A stretch of DNA of 64,000 nt from Halogeometricum rufum (GCF_900112175.1 NZ_FOYT01000001.1:682001-746000); one strand, 5' to 3'. Shown: positions 10,060 through 17,756, counted from the stretch's first letter. Translations and numbers: made by a program. Notes: generated by a model not told the origin, from the sequence alone.

Positions 10060-11400
10060 ATGTCCAGCCAAGAGATGACTGGAATCGTAATCCTCCCCGC
10101 TGGCCGCGATGACGCGTTCGAGGACTACAGACAATTCATCCGAAGCGGACACCCGATTGACGACATCGAGTACTACCTCGATAAAGACGACATCGAACTA
10201 TTTCGGACGACCTCAGACGACGATCTCGTCCACGTCTGGGGGACCTCAGTAGACAGGACGTGGCAAAACGTCGAGCGCAACGACATCGCACTCGTCTACC
10301 ACGATGGCGGGTTCGTTGCCAGGGGACAAGTCCTCCAACTGCGACATGACCCCGACCTCGCGGAGTACCTCTGGAAGGAGAGCGTCGACCACGGCCGGTG
10401 GGATGACCAGAGTCCTTGGGAATACATGACCTTCCTCACCGATATTGAGGAGGTCGACGTCGACATCGAGGAGTTCAACGAGCTCGTCGGCTACGACGAG
10501 ACCTACCGCCCCCAGGGGTTCACCCGCGTCGCCGACAAACGTCTCGACCAACTTACCGAGGAGGAGTCAGTCGAGACTGCCATTGCCGACCTGACTGATG
10601 CCGGCGAGCGTGTCCACCCTGTCGACGACGAGGACGATGAACCAACTCCTGCCCTCACCGACCAACTCCAGGCGGCCAGCACGAATGGTGACGCCCACGA
10701 GGAGTTCGAGAAGCTCGTTGCAAAGGCCTTCTCCCGGCTGGGGTGTACCGCCGACTGGATCGAGGGCGGCGGTGACACCGACGTGGAGATCCGCTCTCCG
10801 AAACACGTCGTTGTCGAAGTGAAGGCCCGGAGCAACGGGCGAGTCAATTCTCTCGAGGTCACCAACGTAGACAAGCACCGACGACAGCGTGGGGCCGACC
10901 ACGCCATCGTGGTCGCCCCGGGATTTGCTCCGAAAGTCATTGATAACGCCGAGACAACGGACCTGACCACCATCGCCGTCGACGATCTCGTCGAACTCCT
11001 TGACCGTCGAGACCAATATGCTGTCCCACCCGAAGAGACCATAGCCCTCCTGACACGCGCTGGAGCCTTCCAGGATGACAGGCTTGACCTCCTCGATGAG
11101 TCCATACAGGACCGCATCGACGCCGGGGAGACTCTCCTCTCGATCATCCGAGCCCTTGAACGGGCTGACGGACCCGTGAAAACGGCCGAGGATGTCCGGT
11201 GGATCGTCGTCGGAATGGAAGACTCAGACGACATCCCAGCCACGGGGGAGATCCGGTCTGCCCTCCAACTCCTGACCCACTCTAGCGTGGGAGTCGTTGA
11301 ACAGGACGAGAAAGGGTATCGGGTCACCACCGACTACGAGAACGGGGTACAGCTGATACGATCCCTCGGGAACATCGTACAACCATCAAGAGACGAATAA
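10060..11400 (+). CDS. EVE/PUA-like domain fused to Mrr-type restriction endonuclease
   Basis: A 446-residue protein. Residues 1-140 look like an EVE/PUA-fold domain (VHVWGTSVDRTWQNVERNDI, then ALVYHDGGFVARGQVL), a fold used to bind modified bases. Residues 212-290 form an Mrr-like PD-(D/E)xK nuclease: EEFEKLVAKAF, then GDTDVEI near 237 and VEVKAR near 252-256, which supply the D...ExK catalytic residues. The C-terminal 80 residues look like a winged helix. The simplest reading is a type IV-like enzyme that recognises modified DNA through the EVE-like domain and cleaves it. The gene diverges from the methyltransferase/helicase block and may be an independent defence gene or its nuclease arm. 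Start is the first ATG (10060); an ATG at 10075 is also possible. Nuclease call is firm; the N-terminal domain call is moderately sure. Confidence 0.82.
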   Translation: MSSQEMTGIVILPAGRDDAFEDYRQFIRSGHPIDDIEYYLDKDDIELFRTTSDDDLVHVWGTSVDRTWQNVERNDIALVYHDGGFVARGQVLQLRHDPDLAEYLWKESVDHGRWDDQSPWEYMTFLTDIEEVDVDIEEFNELVGYDETYRPQGFTRVADKRLDQLTEEESVETAIADLTDAGERVHPVDDEDDEPTPALTDQLQAASTNGDAHEEFEKLVAKAFSRLGCTADWIEGGGDTDVEIRSPKHVVVEVKARSNGRVNSLEVTNVDKHRRQRGADHAIVVAPGFAPKVIDNAETTDLTTIAVDDLVELLDRRDQYAVPPEETIALLTRAGAFQDDRLDLLDESIQDRIDAGETLLSIIRALERADGPVKTAEDVRWIVVGMEDSDDIPATGEIRSALQLLTHSSVGVVEQDEKGYRVTTDYENGVQLIRSLGNIVQPSRDE

Positions 11401-11468
11401 TTGGTCGGGCTTTCCGGTTGTTCTAGGTGTACTGATCCTTGTTACGTCGGAATCTCGACGGGAACCGA

Positions 11469-11674
11469 CTACTGACGACCTCCTTCCAATTCACCGAATA
11501 ACTTGTCCAACGCGGAACGTGGGAGTAACCTCACAACTCGACAGGAAGATACTCACGGCAGAACTCGTGGAATGCGAGCTCTCCGAGGTTACCGATGCGC
11601 TTTCCGTCTAAATCGTCAGCTGCTTGATGGTGGGCCCGTTCACGATCGATCTCACTAGGAGTGAATCGATACAT
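11469..11674 (-). pseudogene. Truncated nuclease-like gene remnant
   Basis: The segment begins MYRFTPSEIDRERAHHQAA at 11674, continues through GNLGELAFHEFCREYLPVEL, and stops at 11531. Immediately afterwards, in another frame, VRLLPRSALDKLFGELEGG reads to a stop at 11469 and looks like the C terminus of a haloarchaeal protein. I infer that an internal deletion with frame change joined the two ends of one gene. The GNLGELAF..F pattern resembles the start of restriction-like fold proteins, but the family is not established. It lies between the Mrr-like gene and the recombinase module. Confidence 0.4.
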
Positions 11675-12052
11675 TAGCCGTATATCAGATACTCTGAGTA
11701 TGAACTTTTTGCACTCCCTAGTAACAGACTGTAACGTACGTTCTTGCCACCAACAAGGGTGGTTCAGCAAGCCTTGAAGAGAAAATATTCAAATCGCGCT
11801 GTAACACCGCGTTACACCCACCGGACAGCCTCGAACGTTATTCAACTTATCCTTATCAAATACCGGCGAGGTAGTATACTTCCGTCTTCGATGCTGATCT
11901 CCCTTCCTTCCGGTCTCGATGTCGATCAGATGGTTGGGTACACAGACCTCGTCACCAGAGATGTTGCTGGTGAGTTCACACATGGCTGACAATAATTAGA
12001 CAGACTGCCATCTCCTCTCTTAAATACCCCTAAGGGACGGAGCATCCACCTC

Positions 12053-12202
12053 ATGGTTCATCTGAGGAATTTTACTGCTTCAGCCCAATTGATTGGCCCT
12101 ATTGCGCATCTACGCCATTTCGGATATGATCTCGCGCCCAATTCCCGTTCACACATCGCATTAACGATTGAACACTCCGAAACCGTCAAGATCGAAACCT
12201 GA
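12053..12202 (+). CDS. Possible 49-residue small ORF, function unknown
   Basis: The frame runs from ATG 12053 to TGA 12202. Its only support is a TTAAATA box (12020-12026) about 30 bases upstream, the spacing of a leaderless haloarchaeal promoter. The translation (starting MVHLRNFTASAQLIGPIAH) has no motif I recognise, and its composition is not the strongly acidic haloarchaeal type. The 11401-12412 stretch otherwise holds only the truncated gene at 11469-11674 and the control region of the next operon. Confidence 0.2.
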   Translation: MVHLRNFTASAQLIGPIAHLRHFGYDLAPNSRSHIALTIEHSETVKIET

Positions 12203-12337
12203 ATTGGTGCCGGGTGCTCGAATCGGTACCTGTGATTGGTGTCGGCAGTCCCAAGTTTGCTCGGCTGTCGGGTAGTAGTGTAGATCCTGCTACCGTAGTT
12301 ACAGCGAGAACCGAATTACTATCTTCCCTGTGACATG

Positions 12338-12363
12338 AATTGGTGATTCCCAATTCACCAATT
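12338..12363. promoter_or_regulatory. Inverted-repeat operator upstream of the RHH/recombinase operon
   Basis: AATTGGTGA at 12338-12346 and TCACCAATT at 12355-12363 are perfect inverted repeats separated by 8 bases, and a further CCAATT follows at 12365. The site ends 18 bases before the TATA-like box of the ribbon-helix-helix gene. Such short iterated sites are typical RHH operators, so autoregulation is the likely function (inference). Confidence 0.6.
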
Positions 12364-12380
12364 ACCAATTCTAATGGTCC

Positions 12381-12389
12381 GTATATGTA
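12381..12389 (+). promoter_or_regulatory. TATA-like box of the RHH/recombinase operon
   Basis: GTATATGTA is centred about 28 bases upstream of the ATG at 12413. The geometry supports a leaderless transcript starting at that codon and is the main reason for choosing this start over the upstream ATG at 12374. Confidence 0.5.
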
Positions 12390-12412
12390 CTCGATCTCGC
12401 ATCCTCGAGAGT

Positions 12413-12619
12413 ATGACGTCAAGAACGTCAGAGGCGTTCGCTGGTCGGCTCCCCGCCGACGAAGCAGCCCTCCTGGAAGCAGCAATCGAAGAATCGAGCG
12501 AAACAGAATCCGAGATCGTACGGCGCGCTCTGCGGCTCTACGTTCGGCAAAACCCGGATGACTTCGAGGTCCTCCAATCTCCAGACCCGTTCGAGGCATT
12601 CGTGGAGGAGCTGTTCTGA
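12413..12619 (+). CDS. Ribbon-helix-helix (CopG-like) DNA-binding protein
   Basis: A 68-residue protein starting MTSRTSEAFAGRLP. It has the short RHH layout: a basic strand segment, then helices ADEAALLEAAIEES and ETESEIVRRALRLYV. It lacks any effector domain. Its TGA overlaps the ATG of the recombinase (TGATG), so the two are translationally coupled. An inverted repeat just upstream of its promoter is a probable binding site. The likely role is repressing the recombinase operon, or acting as an antitoxin-like or excision-control factor for the element. An in-frame ATG at 12374 would add 13 residues, but the promoter geometry favours 12413. Confidence 0.75.
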   Translation: MTSRTSEAFAGRLPADEAALLEAAIEESSETESEIVRRALRLYVRQNPDDFEVLQSPDPFEAFVEELF

Positions 12620-13512
12620 TGAGCACTGCTGACGAGTCCTCACCGGTGGAGGGCTCAAACTCGATCGACGAGTGCGAACTCATAACGCGACTCGATGAGT
12701 TCTCCAGCTACCTCCGAGTCCGTCAATCACTCTCGAAGAAAACCGTCGACCAACACCGGTGCATGGTTCGGGCCTTCCTGACGGAAGTCGAGTTGCTCGA
12801 GCCGGAGCCCTCTGACGCGTGGGCACACAAAGAGCGGATGATGGACCAGGGCTACTCGAACAGCCACATCAATAACACGATGAAAGCGGTCGAGTACTAC
12901 TTCGACTACCTGGGGCGAGGCGACGAACTCGCCACGTCCGAACGCCGTAATCTCCCCCGCAAGCGAACGGAACCGAATCCGCTGACCGCAGACGAGGTAC
13001 GCGAAATTCTCGGCACCGCGAAGACGTACCGGGATACGGCTATCTTCCGCGTGTTGGTCTCGTCTGGAATCCGGAAGTCGGAACTCGCGAACCTCGACAT
13101 CGAAGACGTGAATCTCGAACGGCGACGGCTGACGATTCACGAGGGCAAGGGGAACAAAGACCGGACGGCGGTCATCTCCTCAGAGTGCGCCGACGCGATC
13201 AGCGCGTATCTCCTCCGCCGCGAAGACGCCGAGACCGACGCTCTGTTCCTGTCGCGCTACGGGAACCGATTGACGCCGAACGGCGTGTATCAACTGGTCA
13301 AACGGACGGTCGCCAGAACCGATATCGAACGGAACGTGAAGGTGCACACTTTCCGCGCGACGTTCGCTCAGCGTCTCAAGGAGAACGGAGCGGACATCTA
13401 CCGAATCAAGGAACTCCTCGGCCACGATGACATCCGCTCGACGATGGTCTACCTGCGAATGGAGCCCGACGAGCTGGGACGCGAGCACGACAAGTACTAC
13501 GTTGATTACTGA
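12619..13512 (+). CDS. Tyrosine recombinase (XerC/D-like integrase)
   Basis: A 297-residue site-specific recombinase. Residues 25-110 form a SAM-like core-binding domain (FSSYLRVRQSLSKKTVDQHR). The catalytic domain has every expected residue: Arg in SSGIRKSEL (about 151), Lys in GKGNKDR (about 180), HTFR (about 241-244), His in LLGHDD (about 268) and the nucleophile Tyr in TMVYLRM (about 277). It is therefore likely active, breaking and rejoining DNA at an attachment site. It overlaps the preceding RHH gene by the shared A of TGATG. The only tRNA-derived attachment-like site in the window is at 21250-21291, about 7.7 kb away, so this enzyme is a candidate integrase for the island; it could also belong to a smaller nested element. 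Confidence 0.92.
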   Translation: MSTADESSPVEGSNSIDECELITRLDEFSSYLRVRQSLSKKTVDQHRCMVRAFLTEVELLEPEPSDAWAHKERMMDQGYSNSHINNTMKAVEYYFDYLGRGDELATSERRNLPRKRTEPNPLTADEVREILGTAKTYRDTAIFRVLVSSGIRKSELANLDIEDVNLERRRLTIHEGKGNKDRTAVISSECADAISAYLLRREDAETDALFLSRYGNRLTPNGVYQLVKRTVARTDIERNVKVHTFRATFAQRLKENGADIYRIKELLGHDDIRSTMVYLRMEPDELGREHDKYYVDY

Positions 13513-13920
13513 CCTAGATCGTCGTCGGACCACTGTTCCGCTATTCGCTGTTCGATAGCGGCCAGGACCGACGATACGACGTCAATCGGATGATACGATT
13601 CTAGCGCGAGATCCTCGACCTCTTCGCCGGCCGGTGGTCGATGAAAGTGTACTCGTGCGTTGTGAGGATTCGGGTGGCGGTCCCATCGACACTCCCAGCG
13701 TTCACCGCCGTTCGCCGTCTCGACGTAGTGGAGAGAAATCACCCGTCGAAAACCAGCGGAGGTCCAACCGTGCGCTTTCAATTGCGGGCGGGTACTGATC
13801 GAGGTCGAACCGAACTCGAAGCAGTCGCGGTTCGTAACTGTCCGGGTCGTACACCGTCGTGGCCACGAGAGGGTCGTCGGACAGAATCCGTTCGAGAATT
13901 CGGTCCCTGAGGACATCGAC
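13506..13920 (-). pseudogene. TumE-like (DUF6516) gene, frameshifted
   Basis: Two frames together make one recognisable protein. Residues such as LRDRILERILSDDPLVATTV and RLLRVRFDLDQYPPAIESAR, ending LRWFSTGDFS, are read down to about 13737. LHYVETANGGERW and CRWDRHPNPHNARVHFHRPP then continue in another frame to the stop at 13506. The break lies at 13731-13738. The DRHPNPHN..HFH signature matches haloarchaeal TumE-family toxin-like proteins (DUF6516). There is no good start codon for the first frame and no partner antitoxin in the same orientation. The 3' end overlaps the recombinase stop by 7 bases on the opposite strand. I regard the gene as inactivated; a sequencing error at the break would be the alternative. 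Confidence 0.55.
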
Positions 13921-13986
13921 TCTGGAGCGCCCGCGACCAATGATGGAACCGGGACATGTGACGCAAACTCATCGCTCCCGCCAGAG

Positions 13987-14271
13987 ATGGTAGAGCGAAT
14001 CCTCGATATCGTCGCTGTCCAACCGACCAGTAATTCCGAACTAAGCGATCGATGGGGGATGTCTTATGGGAAAGAAGTTCATCGATATCTCACCTCAAAC
14101 CTCGAGGAGTACTACTATCGCGGCCCTGATGTGAAAATCCGCGCAACTGAAGCCGCCGAAAAAATTCGTAGAGAGTGGGACGTAGTTCGAAGTTCCCATA
14201 TTGAATTTCTCACGTGTCTCCGGGGCAACCGAGCTCGTACTGGTTCGTCCGGGCTTCAGCGGGTAAATTGA
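13987..14271 (+). pseudogene. 5' fragment of a DUF5797-like winged-helix gene
   Basis: The first 60 or so residues (VERILDIVAVQPTSNSELSD, WGMSYGKEVHRYL, EEYYYRGPDVKIRATEAAE) match the start of haloarchaeal DUF5797 helix-turn-helix proteins as I know them. After about 14180 the reading frame runs into the 3' end of the lipoprotein gene on the other strand and loses similarity. Family members are longer, so I read this as a truncated gene whose 3' part was lost at a recombination joint between about 14165 and 14210. The frame is open to 14271 and could still produce a short protein. Confidence 0.5.
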
Positions 14272-14971
14272 TCGAAACGGGCTCGCCGTAGTCATTGTAC
14301 GTGGTAGTCATGCTTGCTGTCGCTGTATTTTCTCCTTTCGACACTGTAAATCGGAGTTCTGTTCTGAGGAGCCGCCCGGTCTCCGCATTAATCCAAGCAC
14401 GAAGTTCGGCATTGTCGATTCTCGGACCCCCGATCAACGGTTGCGACTGTGTATCCTGATACTCCGTGAGCGCGTTGACGGTCGGTTCGCCAGTAATGAT
14501 CATTATCTGCTCGCCGTCGACGGTCTCGGTACCGTTCCAGTAGAGCGATCCTGACCCCAAGAGCGATAACTGTCGGGTAGCTGGAGTCTGATCTACCCAC
14601 CTGGTGTCGTCGTCGAGTTCTTCGACTGCCCAGCCGTCCCAGGGGTATGCACACTCTCGATAGAGAGTCCCATTCAACACGAGAATCCGTCTCGACTCGT
14701 CGTCAGTGGTGGCGGTCGCGCGCATCTCTCGGGTTGTAGCGTCAACGACGCCGCTCAGGTCGACATCAACTCGTTCGGTGCGACTATCGGTGGTGGCCGT
14801 GATGATCATGTTCGATTCGAAGCGGTACGTCTCAGTCGTCGCTAGGGTGTCCCTCGCGTTGTCGAGAGCCTCTACGGCACGCTCTTCACGCACGTGGTTG
14901 GGACCAAGTTGTAAACATCCTGCAGTCAGGAGGGAGACGGCCAGCAGGATGTGGAGGGCAAGGCGGGCCAT
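14210..14971 (-). CDS. DUF7537-like haloarchaeal lipoprotein
   Basis: A 253-residue exported lipoprotein. The start MARLALHILLAVSLLTAGC gives a short signal peptide with a lipobox (LTAGC), so the mature protein would be lipid-anchored at the Cys outside the membrane. The body (LYRECAYPWDGWAVEE, QLSLLGSGSLYWNGTETVDG) matches a widespread haloarchaeal lipoprotein family with a LolA-like appearance and no known function. The frame stays open far upstream, but the ATG at 14971 is chosen because of the signal peptide and a TATA-like box about 27 bases upstream. It is divergent from the winged-helix regulator at 15107, which may control it. It ends against the truncated DUF5797-like fragment. Confidence 0.75.
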   Translation of the reverse strand: MARLALHILLAVSLLTAGCLQLGPNHVREERAVEALDNARDTLATTETYRFESNMIITATTDSRTERVDVDLSGVVDATTREMRATATTDDESRRILVLNGTLYRECAYPWDGWAVEELDDDTRWVDQTPATRQLSLLGSGSLYWNGTETVDGEQIMIITGEPTVNALTEYQDTQSQPLIGGPRIDNAELRAWINAETGRLLRTELRFTVSKGENTATASMTTTYNDYGEPVSINLPAEARTNQYELGCPGDT

Positions 14972-14994
14972 GAGCGATGCGATACGTATCTGGC

Positions 14995-15002
14995 ATAAAA
15001 AA
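14995..15002 (-). promoter_or_regulatory. TATA-like box of the lipoprotein gene
   Basis: Read on the minus strand this is TTTTTTAT, centred about 27 bases before the ATG at 14971, consistent with leaderless transcription. Confidence 0.45.
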
Positions 15003-15106
15003 TGTTGCCCGGTCAATAAACGAGATTGACACGAAGGCAGAACACGTATTCGAGAACCTTCGGCTTGAGTAACTCTAAGAGTCTCTCGCTCATACCGTCG
15101 CGTAAA

Positions 15107-15520
15107 ATGGCGACGAACGATACTCGGAGGGCCAGCGGTAGCATCCCGGAAGACCCGGAGGATCTGCTGCCAGAGGAGAGCGTTCTCAGCCTTGACGAGT
15201 ACCTCGCGATGCACGCTGCCGTAGGACACCGGACGAGATACGAGATCCTGTACCGACTCGTCCACAGCGGAGATATGAGCCCCAAAGAACTGGAAGAGGC
15301 GATGGAGGTCGACGACAGCACCCTGCATTACCACCTCAACAAGCTCGTCGACGTCGGCCTCGTCGAGAAGCGCCAGCGGACCGATCGAGGGCAAGACGGA
15401 CTGTACACGTACTACCGGGCGACGGTCTTCGGAGAGGTGACGCTCACCGAGGGCGTCGACGAGTTGATCCGCGGTGAACAGGAGTTCGAAGCGATGTACG
15501 ACAGTTCCGATGAAGAGTAG
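15107..15520 (+). CDS. Winged helix-turn-helix transcriptional regulator (ArsR-like)
   Basis: A 137-residue regulator starting MATNDTRRASGS. The central part is an ArsR-type winged helix: AAVGHRTRYEILYRLVHSGD, then SPKELEEAMEVDDSTLHYHL, the LHYHLNKL recognition helix, and a wing (DRGQDGLYTYYRAT). No metal-binding Cys cluster is present, so metal sensing is unlikely. The start at 15107 is preferred over the frame beginning at 15026 because the extra 27 residues are basic and low-quality. It is divergent from the lipoprotein gene, with 135 bases between starts. The 238 bases after it contain no gene. Confidence 0.8.
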   Translation: MATNDTRRASGSIPEDPEDLLPEESVLSLDEYLAMHAAVGHRTRYEILYRLVHSGDMSPKELEEAMEVDDSTLHYHLNKLVDVGLVEKRQRTDRGQDGLYTYYRATVFGEVTLTEGVDELIRGEQEFEAMYDSSDEE

Positions 15521-15758
15521 CCTCCGAGTTTTTCTGAGACGGTTCTGTTGAAACCCATTGCAACTGACGGTTTTCGAGGCCATGCTGAGTACACAGTGCG
15601 AGTCTGGCACGCGACTTTCATAACTGTATTAGAAAACACCAAGAAATTGTTCAGTTGATTATTCTGAAATAAATAGAAAGTTGTAGTTTCGTCCTTTGAG
15701 GTGACTGAATACAGGTCTTTCCAAAGTCGCGCCTACGTTTGAACGGCTCGATCTCAGC

Positions 15759-16226
15759 CTAATCAGACGAGAACTGAGGCAGTCGAGTCATCTGCGTTTC
15801 AGCCGATTCAGGGAAGTACTCCCGAAGCGTCGCGTCCATTTCCGGATCGGGATAATAGAACGAAACAGGCGGAACGAACTCCTTGAACAGGTCGGTCGGC
15901 GTGATTGGCTCTTGGAGGCGGTAAACAGTATCGATTTTGATGGCGTACCCGGTCTTGACACCTTCATAGTAATCCATGAACTGCTCTCGTTCCTCGATAC
16001 CGGACTGATCACCGAATAGCCCCCACATCTCCTCTGGCGACGCTTCGATAATACGCTGGTAGGTGAAGCCTCCAATTATTTTCATCACAGGCGAGGATGC
16101 GTAAAGGTAGACGAAGTCGATAGAGTCTGCGTCGCTGAAGATGGTGCGACGGAACTCGTATTGTTTCTCGCCAGCCAGAATCTTCTCCCCGAACTCTGGC
16201 TTAATAGAGAGCAAAGCGTTCATCAA
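15759..16226 (-). CDS. ASCH-domain (PUA-superfamily) protein
   Basis: A 155-residue protein that opens with the ASCH signature NALLSIKPEFGEKILAGEKQ followed by YEFRR. The pattern VYLYASSPVMKIIGGF completes the PUA-like barrel seen in COG4933 proteins. ASCH domains are thought to bind RNA or modified nucleic acid bases. The start codon lies inside the 3' end of the PIN-GNAT-PUA gene (26-base overlap, 16201-16226), so both are very probably made from one transcript and act together. Start could be 16226 or the next codon, 16223. The rest (residues 100-155) has no known domain. Confidence 0.82.
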   Translation of the reverse strand: MMNALLSIKPEFGEKILAGEKQYEFRRTIFSDADSIDFVYLYASSPVMKIIGGFTYQRIIEASPEEMWGLFGDQSGIEEREQFMDYYEGVKTGYAIKIDTVYRLQEPITPTDLFKEFVPPVSFYYPDPEMDATLREYFPESAETQMTRLPQFSSD

Positions 16227-17697
16227 TGCCTCCTTCTGTCTTTATATACTTATACTCTTCTTCACCGATTGAGTGGATTGCTTGTGGGGCCCACGATAGT
16301 ACGTCATCATCTATTAAAGTCTCAAGCGAGAGGGGATTCTCTAAGTCGAAGTGCCACGAGAATCGAATCACGGTTGTCGGCTTCTCTGCCATCTCCTCGA
16401 TCTCCTGCTCAGAGAACACAGACCGTTTGCCGACAAACTTCTGAATTTTGTCCGAATCGGTAGTACGGGAAAGAACTTCCTCACAGACGCCCAACGACGT
16501 AATCTCCTTGTGATCCTTCGAGCGGTAGAACAGTAGGATATCACCTGAAGACAATTTTGTAATGCGCGAATGGGAGAGATACGCCTTATGGATAGCATTC
16601 CCCTCAGAGTTGAATTCCCCCATGAACTCGCCGAGTCCCGGCTGTCGCTTTGAGTAGCCAGTGAAGAGCTTGTTATGGTACCGAGGCTGAATCGGAATGA
16701 GGAACTTCTCAACCTCCTCACCATCATAGAACGACGGGTAGTAACGCCGAGCAATCTCTGATGGGTCGATGGTCGTGTCTGGTGGAGGCGTAAGCCGCTT
16801 GAGAAAGATTTCTTCTCCGTCATCTCGATTCGATTCATGCTCAAACCCATATCTCTCGATGAGTCTCACCAAGTAGTCTTCCTCGTGGTCGACGTAGTGC
16901 GTGAGATAGACCTGATCGATTTCATACCCGATCGCTTCCCGGATGGCGATGGAGATGAGAAGCTCGCCAAGTTTCGAGCCCCACTGCACCTCTCCGACTT
17001 TGAGAGTGGAGATCTTCAGCCGTTTCTCACGCCCAAGCGGTGGATCTACGCCGATCTCCTCAATCTCCTTCGGCTTAAGGATAAGGACTGCACCAAGCTG
17101 TCCTCCATCGGTATAGTTGACCCAAGCTGGGCGGTCCGACTTTGAATTCGCCCACTTAACGAACTCGTCGTACTCTTTCTTGAGCGAGTCGAAGATGGGA
17201 TCCGAAAGGTCCAATTCTCCGAAAGTAGTCCGCTGGATTGCTGCAGGCCCGCGAATTGGTGGCCGCTCAGATTGGAAGTGATCACGTCCTTCTGCAATGG
17301 TGAAAACCCGGTCTTCGATACCGAGATCCATCGCCTTCTTATGGATGCCTCGATCCTCGGTGATCAGGAACTCTACAGCGTCAGCGAAAACTGCGTAGAG
17401 TAGCATGTTGTCCACTCTGTCGTTGCCCGTCGCCTTTTTAACACGCTGTCTGAATTCGGAGTCGTTACCGCTGGGCGTAGGTGGGTAGGAAAGCTCAAGA
17501 TACGTCTCGATTCGGGATTCGTTTCGTTTCCGCCGTTCCTCGTTGCTGTCTTTCCTGAGTTCGTCGGCCGAGAAAGGGTGTATCAAAATGGTGTGTCCCT
17601 TCTTTTTCAACGACTGTTCCAGTTCGCGGAGGGGTTCTGGAACGATGTCGTCATCCTCTCGGTGAATGAAGATGTTTGTGTCAATGAGAATTTTCAT
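16201..17697 (-). CDS. PIN nuclease-GNAT acetyltransferase-PUA-like fusion
   Basis: A 498-residue three-part protein. Residues 1-130 are a PIN ribonuclease domain with acidic positions D6 (LIDTN), E46 (SADEL), D96 (RVDNMLL) and D115 (TEDRG). Residues about 150-310 look like a GNAT acetyltransferase, with GSKLGELLISIAIREA as the probable acetyl-CoA loop and helix. Residues about 330-480 look like an EVE/PUA-like domain (LSSGDILLFYRSKDHKEITS, GVCEEVL, FVGKRSVFS). A PIN RNase tied to an acetyltransferase and a base-reading domain suggests a toxin or defence effector acting on tRNA or other RNA, with the overlapping ASCH protein as partner. That is inference; the domain order is what the sequence shows. 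No partner antitoxin of a classic type is visible. Confidence 0.8.
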   Translation of the reverse strand: MKILIDTNIFIHREDDDIVPEPLRELEQSLKKKGHTILIHPFSADELRKDSNEERRKRNESRIETYLELSYPPTPSGNDSEFRQRVKKATGNDRVDNMLLYAVFADAVEFLITEDRGIHKKAMDLGIEDRVFTIAEGRDHFQSERPPIRGPAAIQRTTFGELDLSDPIFDSLKKEYDEFVKWANSKSDRPAWVNYTDGGQLGAVLILKPKEIEEIGVDPPLGREKRLKISTLKVGEVQWGSKLGELLISIAIREAIGYEIDQVYLTHYVDHEEDYLVRLIERYGFEHESNRDDGEEIFLKRLTPPPDTTIDPSEIARRYYPSFYDGEEVEKFLIPIQPRYHNKLFTGYSKRQPGLGEFMGEFNSEGNAIHKAYLSHSRITKLSSGDILLFYRSKDHKEITSLGVCEEVLSRTTDSDKIQKFVGKRSVFSEQEIEEMAEKPTTVIRFSWHFDLENPLSLETLIDDDVLSWAPQAIHSIGEEEYKYIKTEGGIDERFALY

Positions 17698-17756
17698 ATT
17701 TAGCGGCGTATTCGACTATTACAACTCCTTCTCTTAGCATCACTTAGTGTTTGACA

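Noticed and set aside
1-11400. Classification of the methylase/helicase block as canonical DISARM or BREX
   Set aside because: The DISARM core genes drmA and drmB, and the BREX genes pglZ and brxC, are not visible in the window; the similarity rests only on a SNF2 helicase beside a methylase. Genes to the left of the window could change this.
11744-11992. Short frames on both strands between 11744 and 11992
   Set aside because: Neither has a recognisable motif, a well-placed promoter or haloarchaeal composition, so they were not called as genes.
14972-15610. Lipoprotein frame extended to 15610
   Set aside because: The extension is antisense to the winged-helix regulator and would bury the signal peptide. 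A TATA-like box supports the start at 14971.
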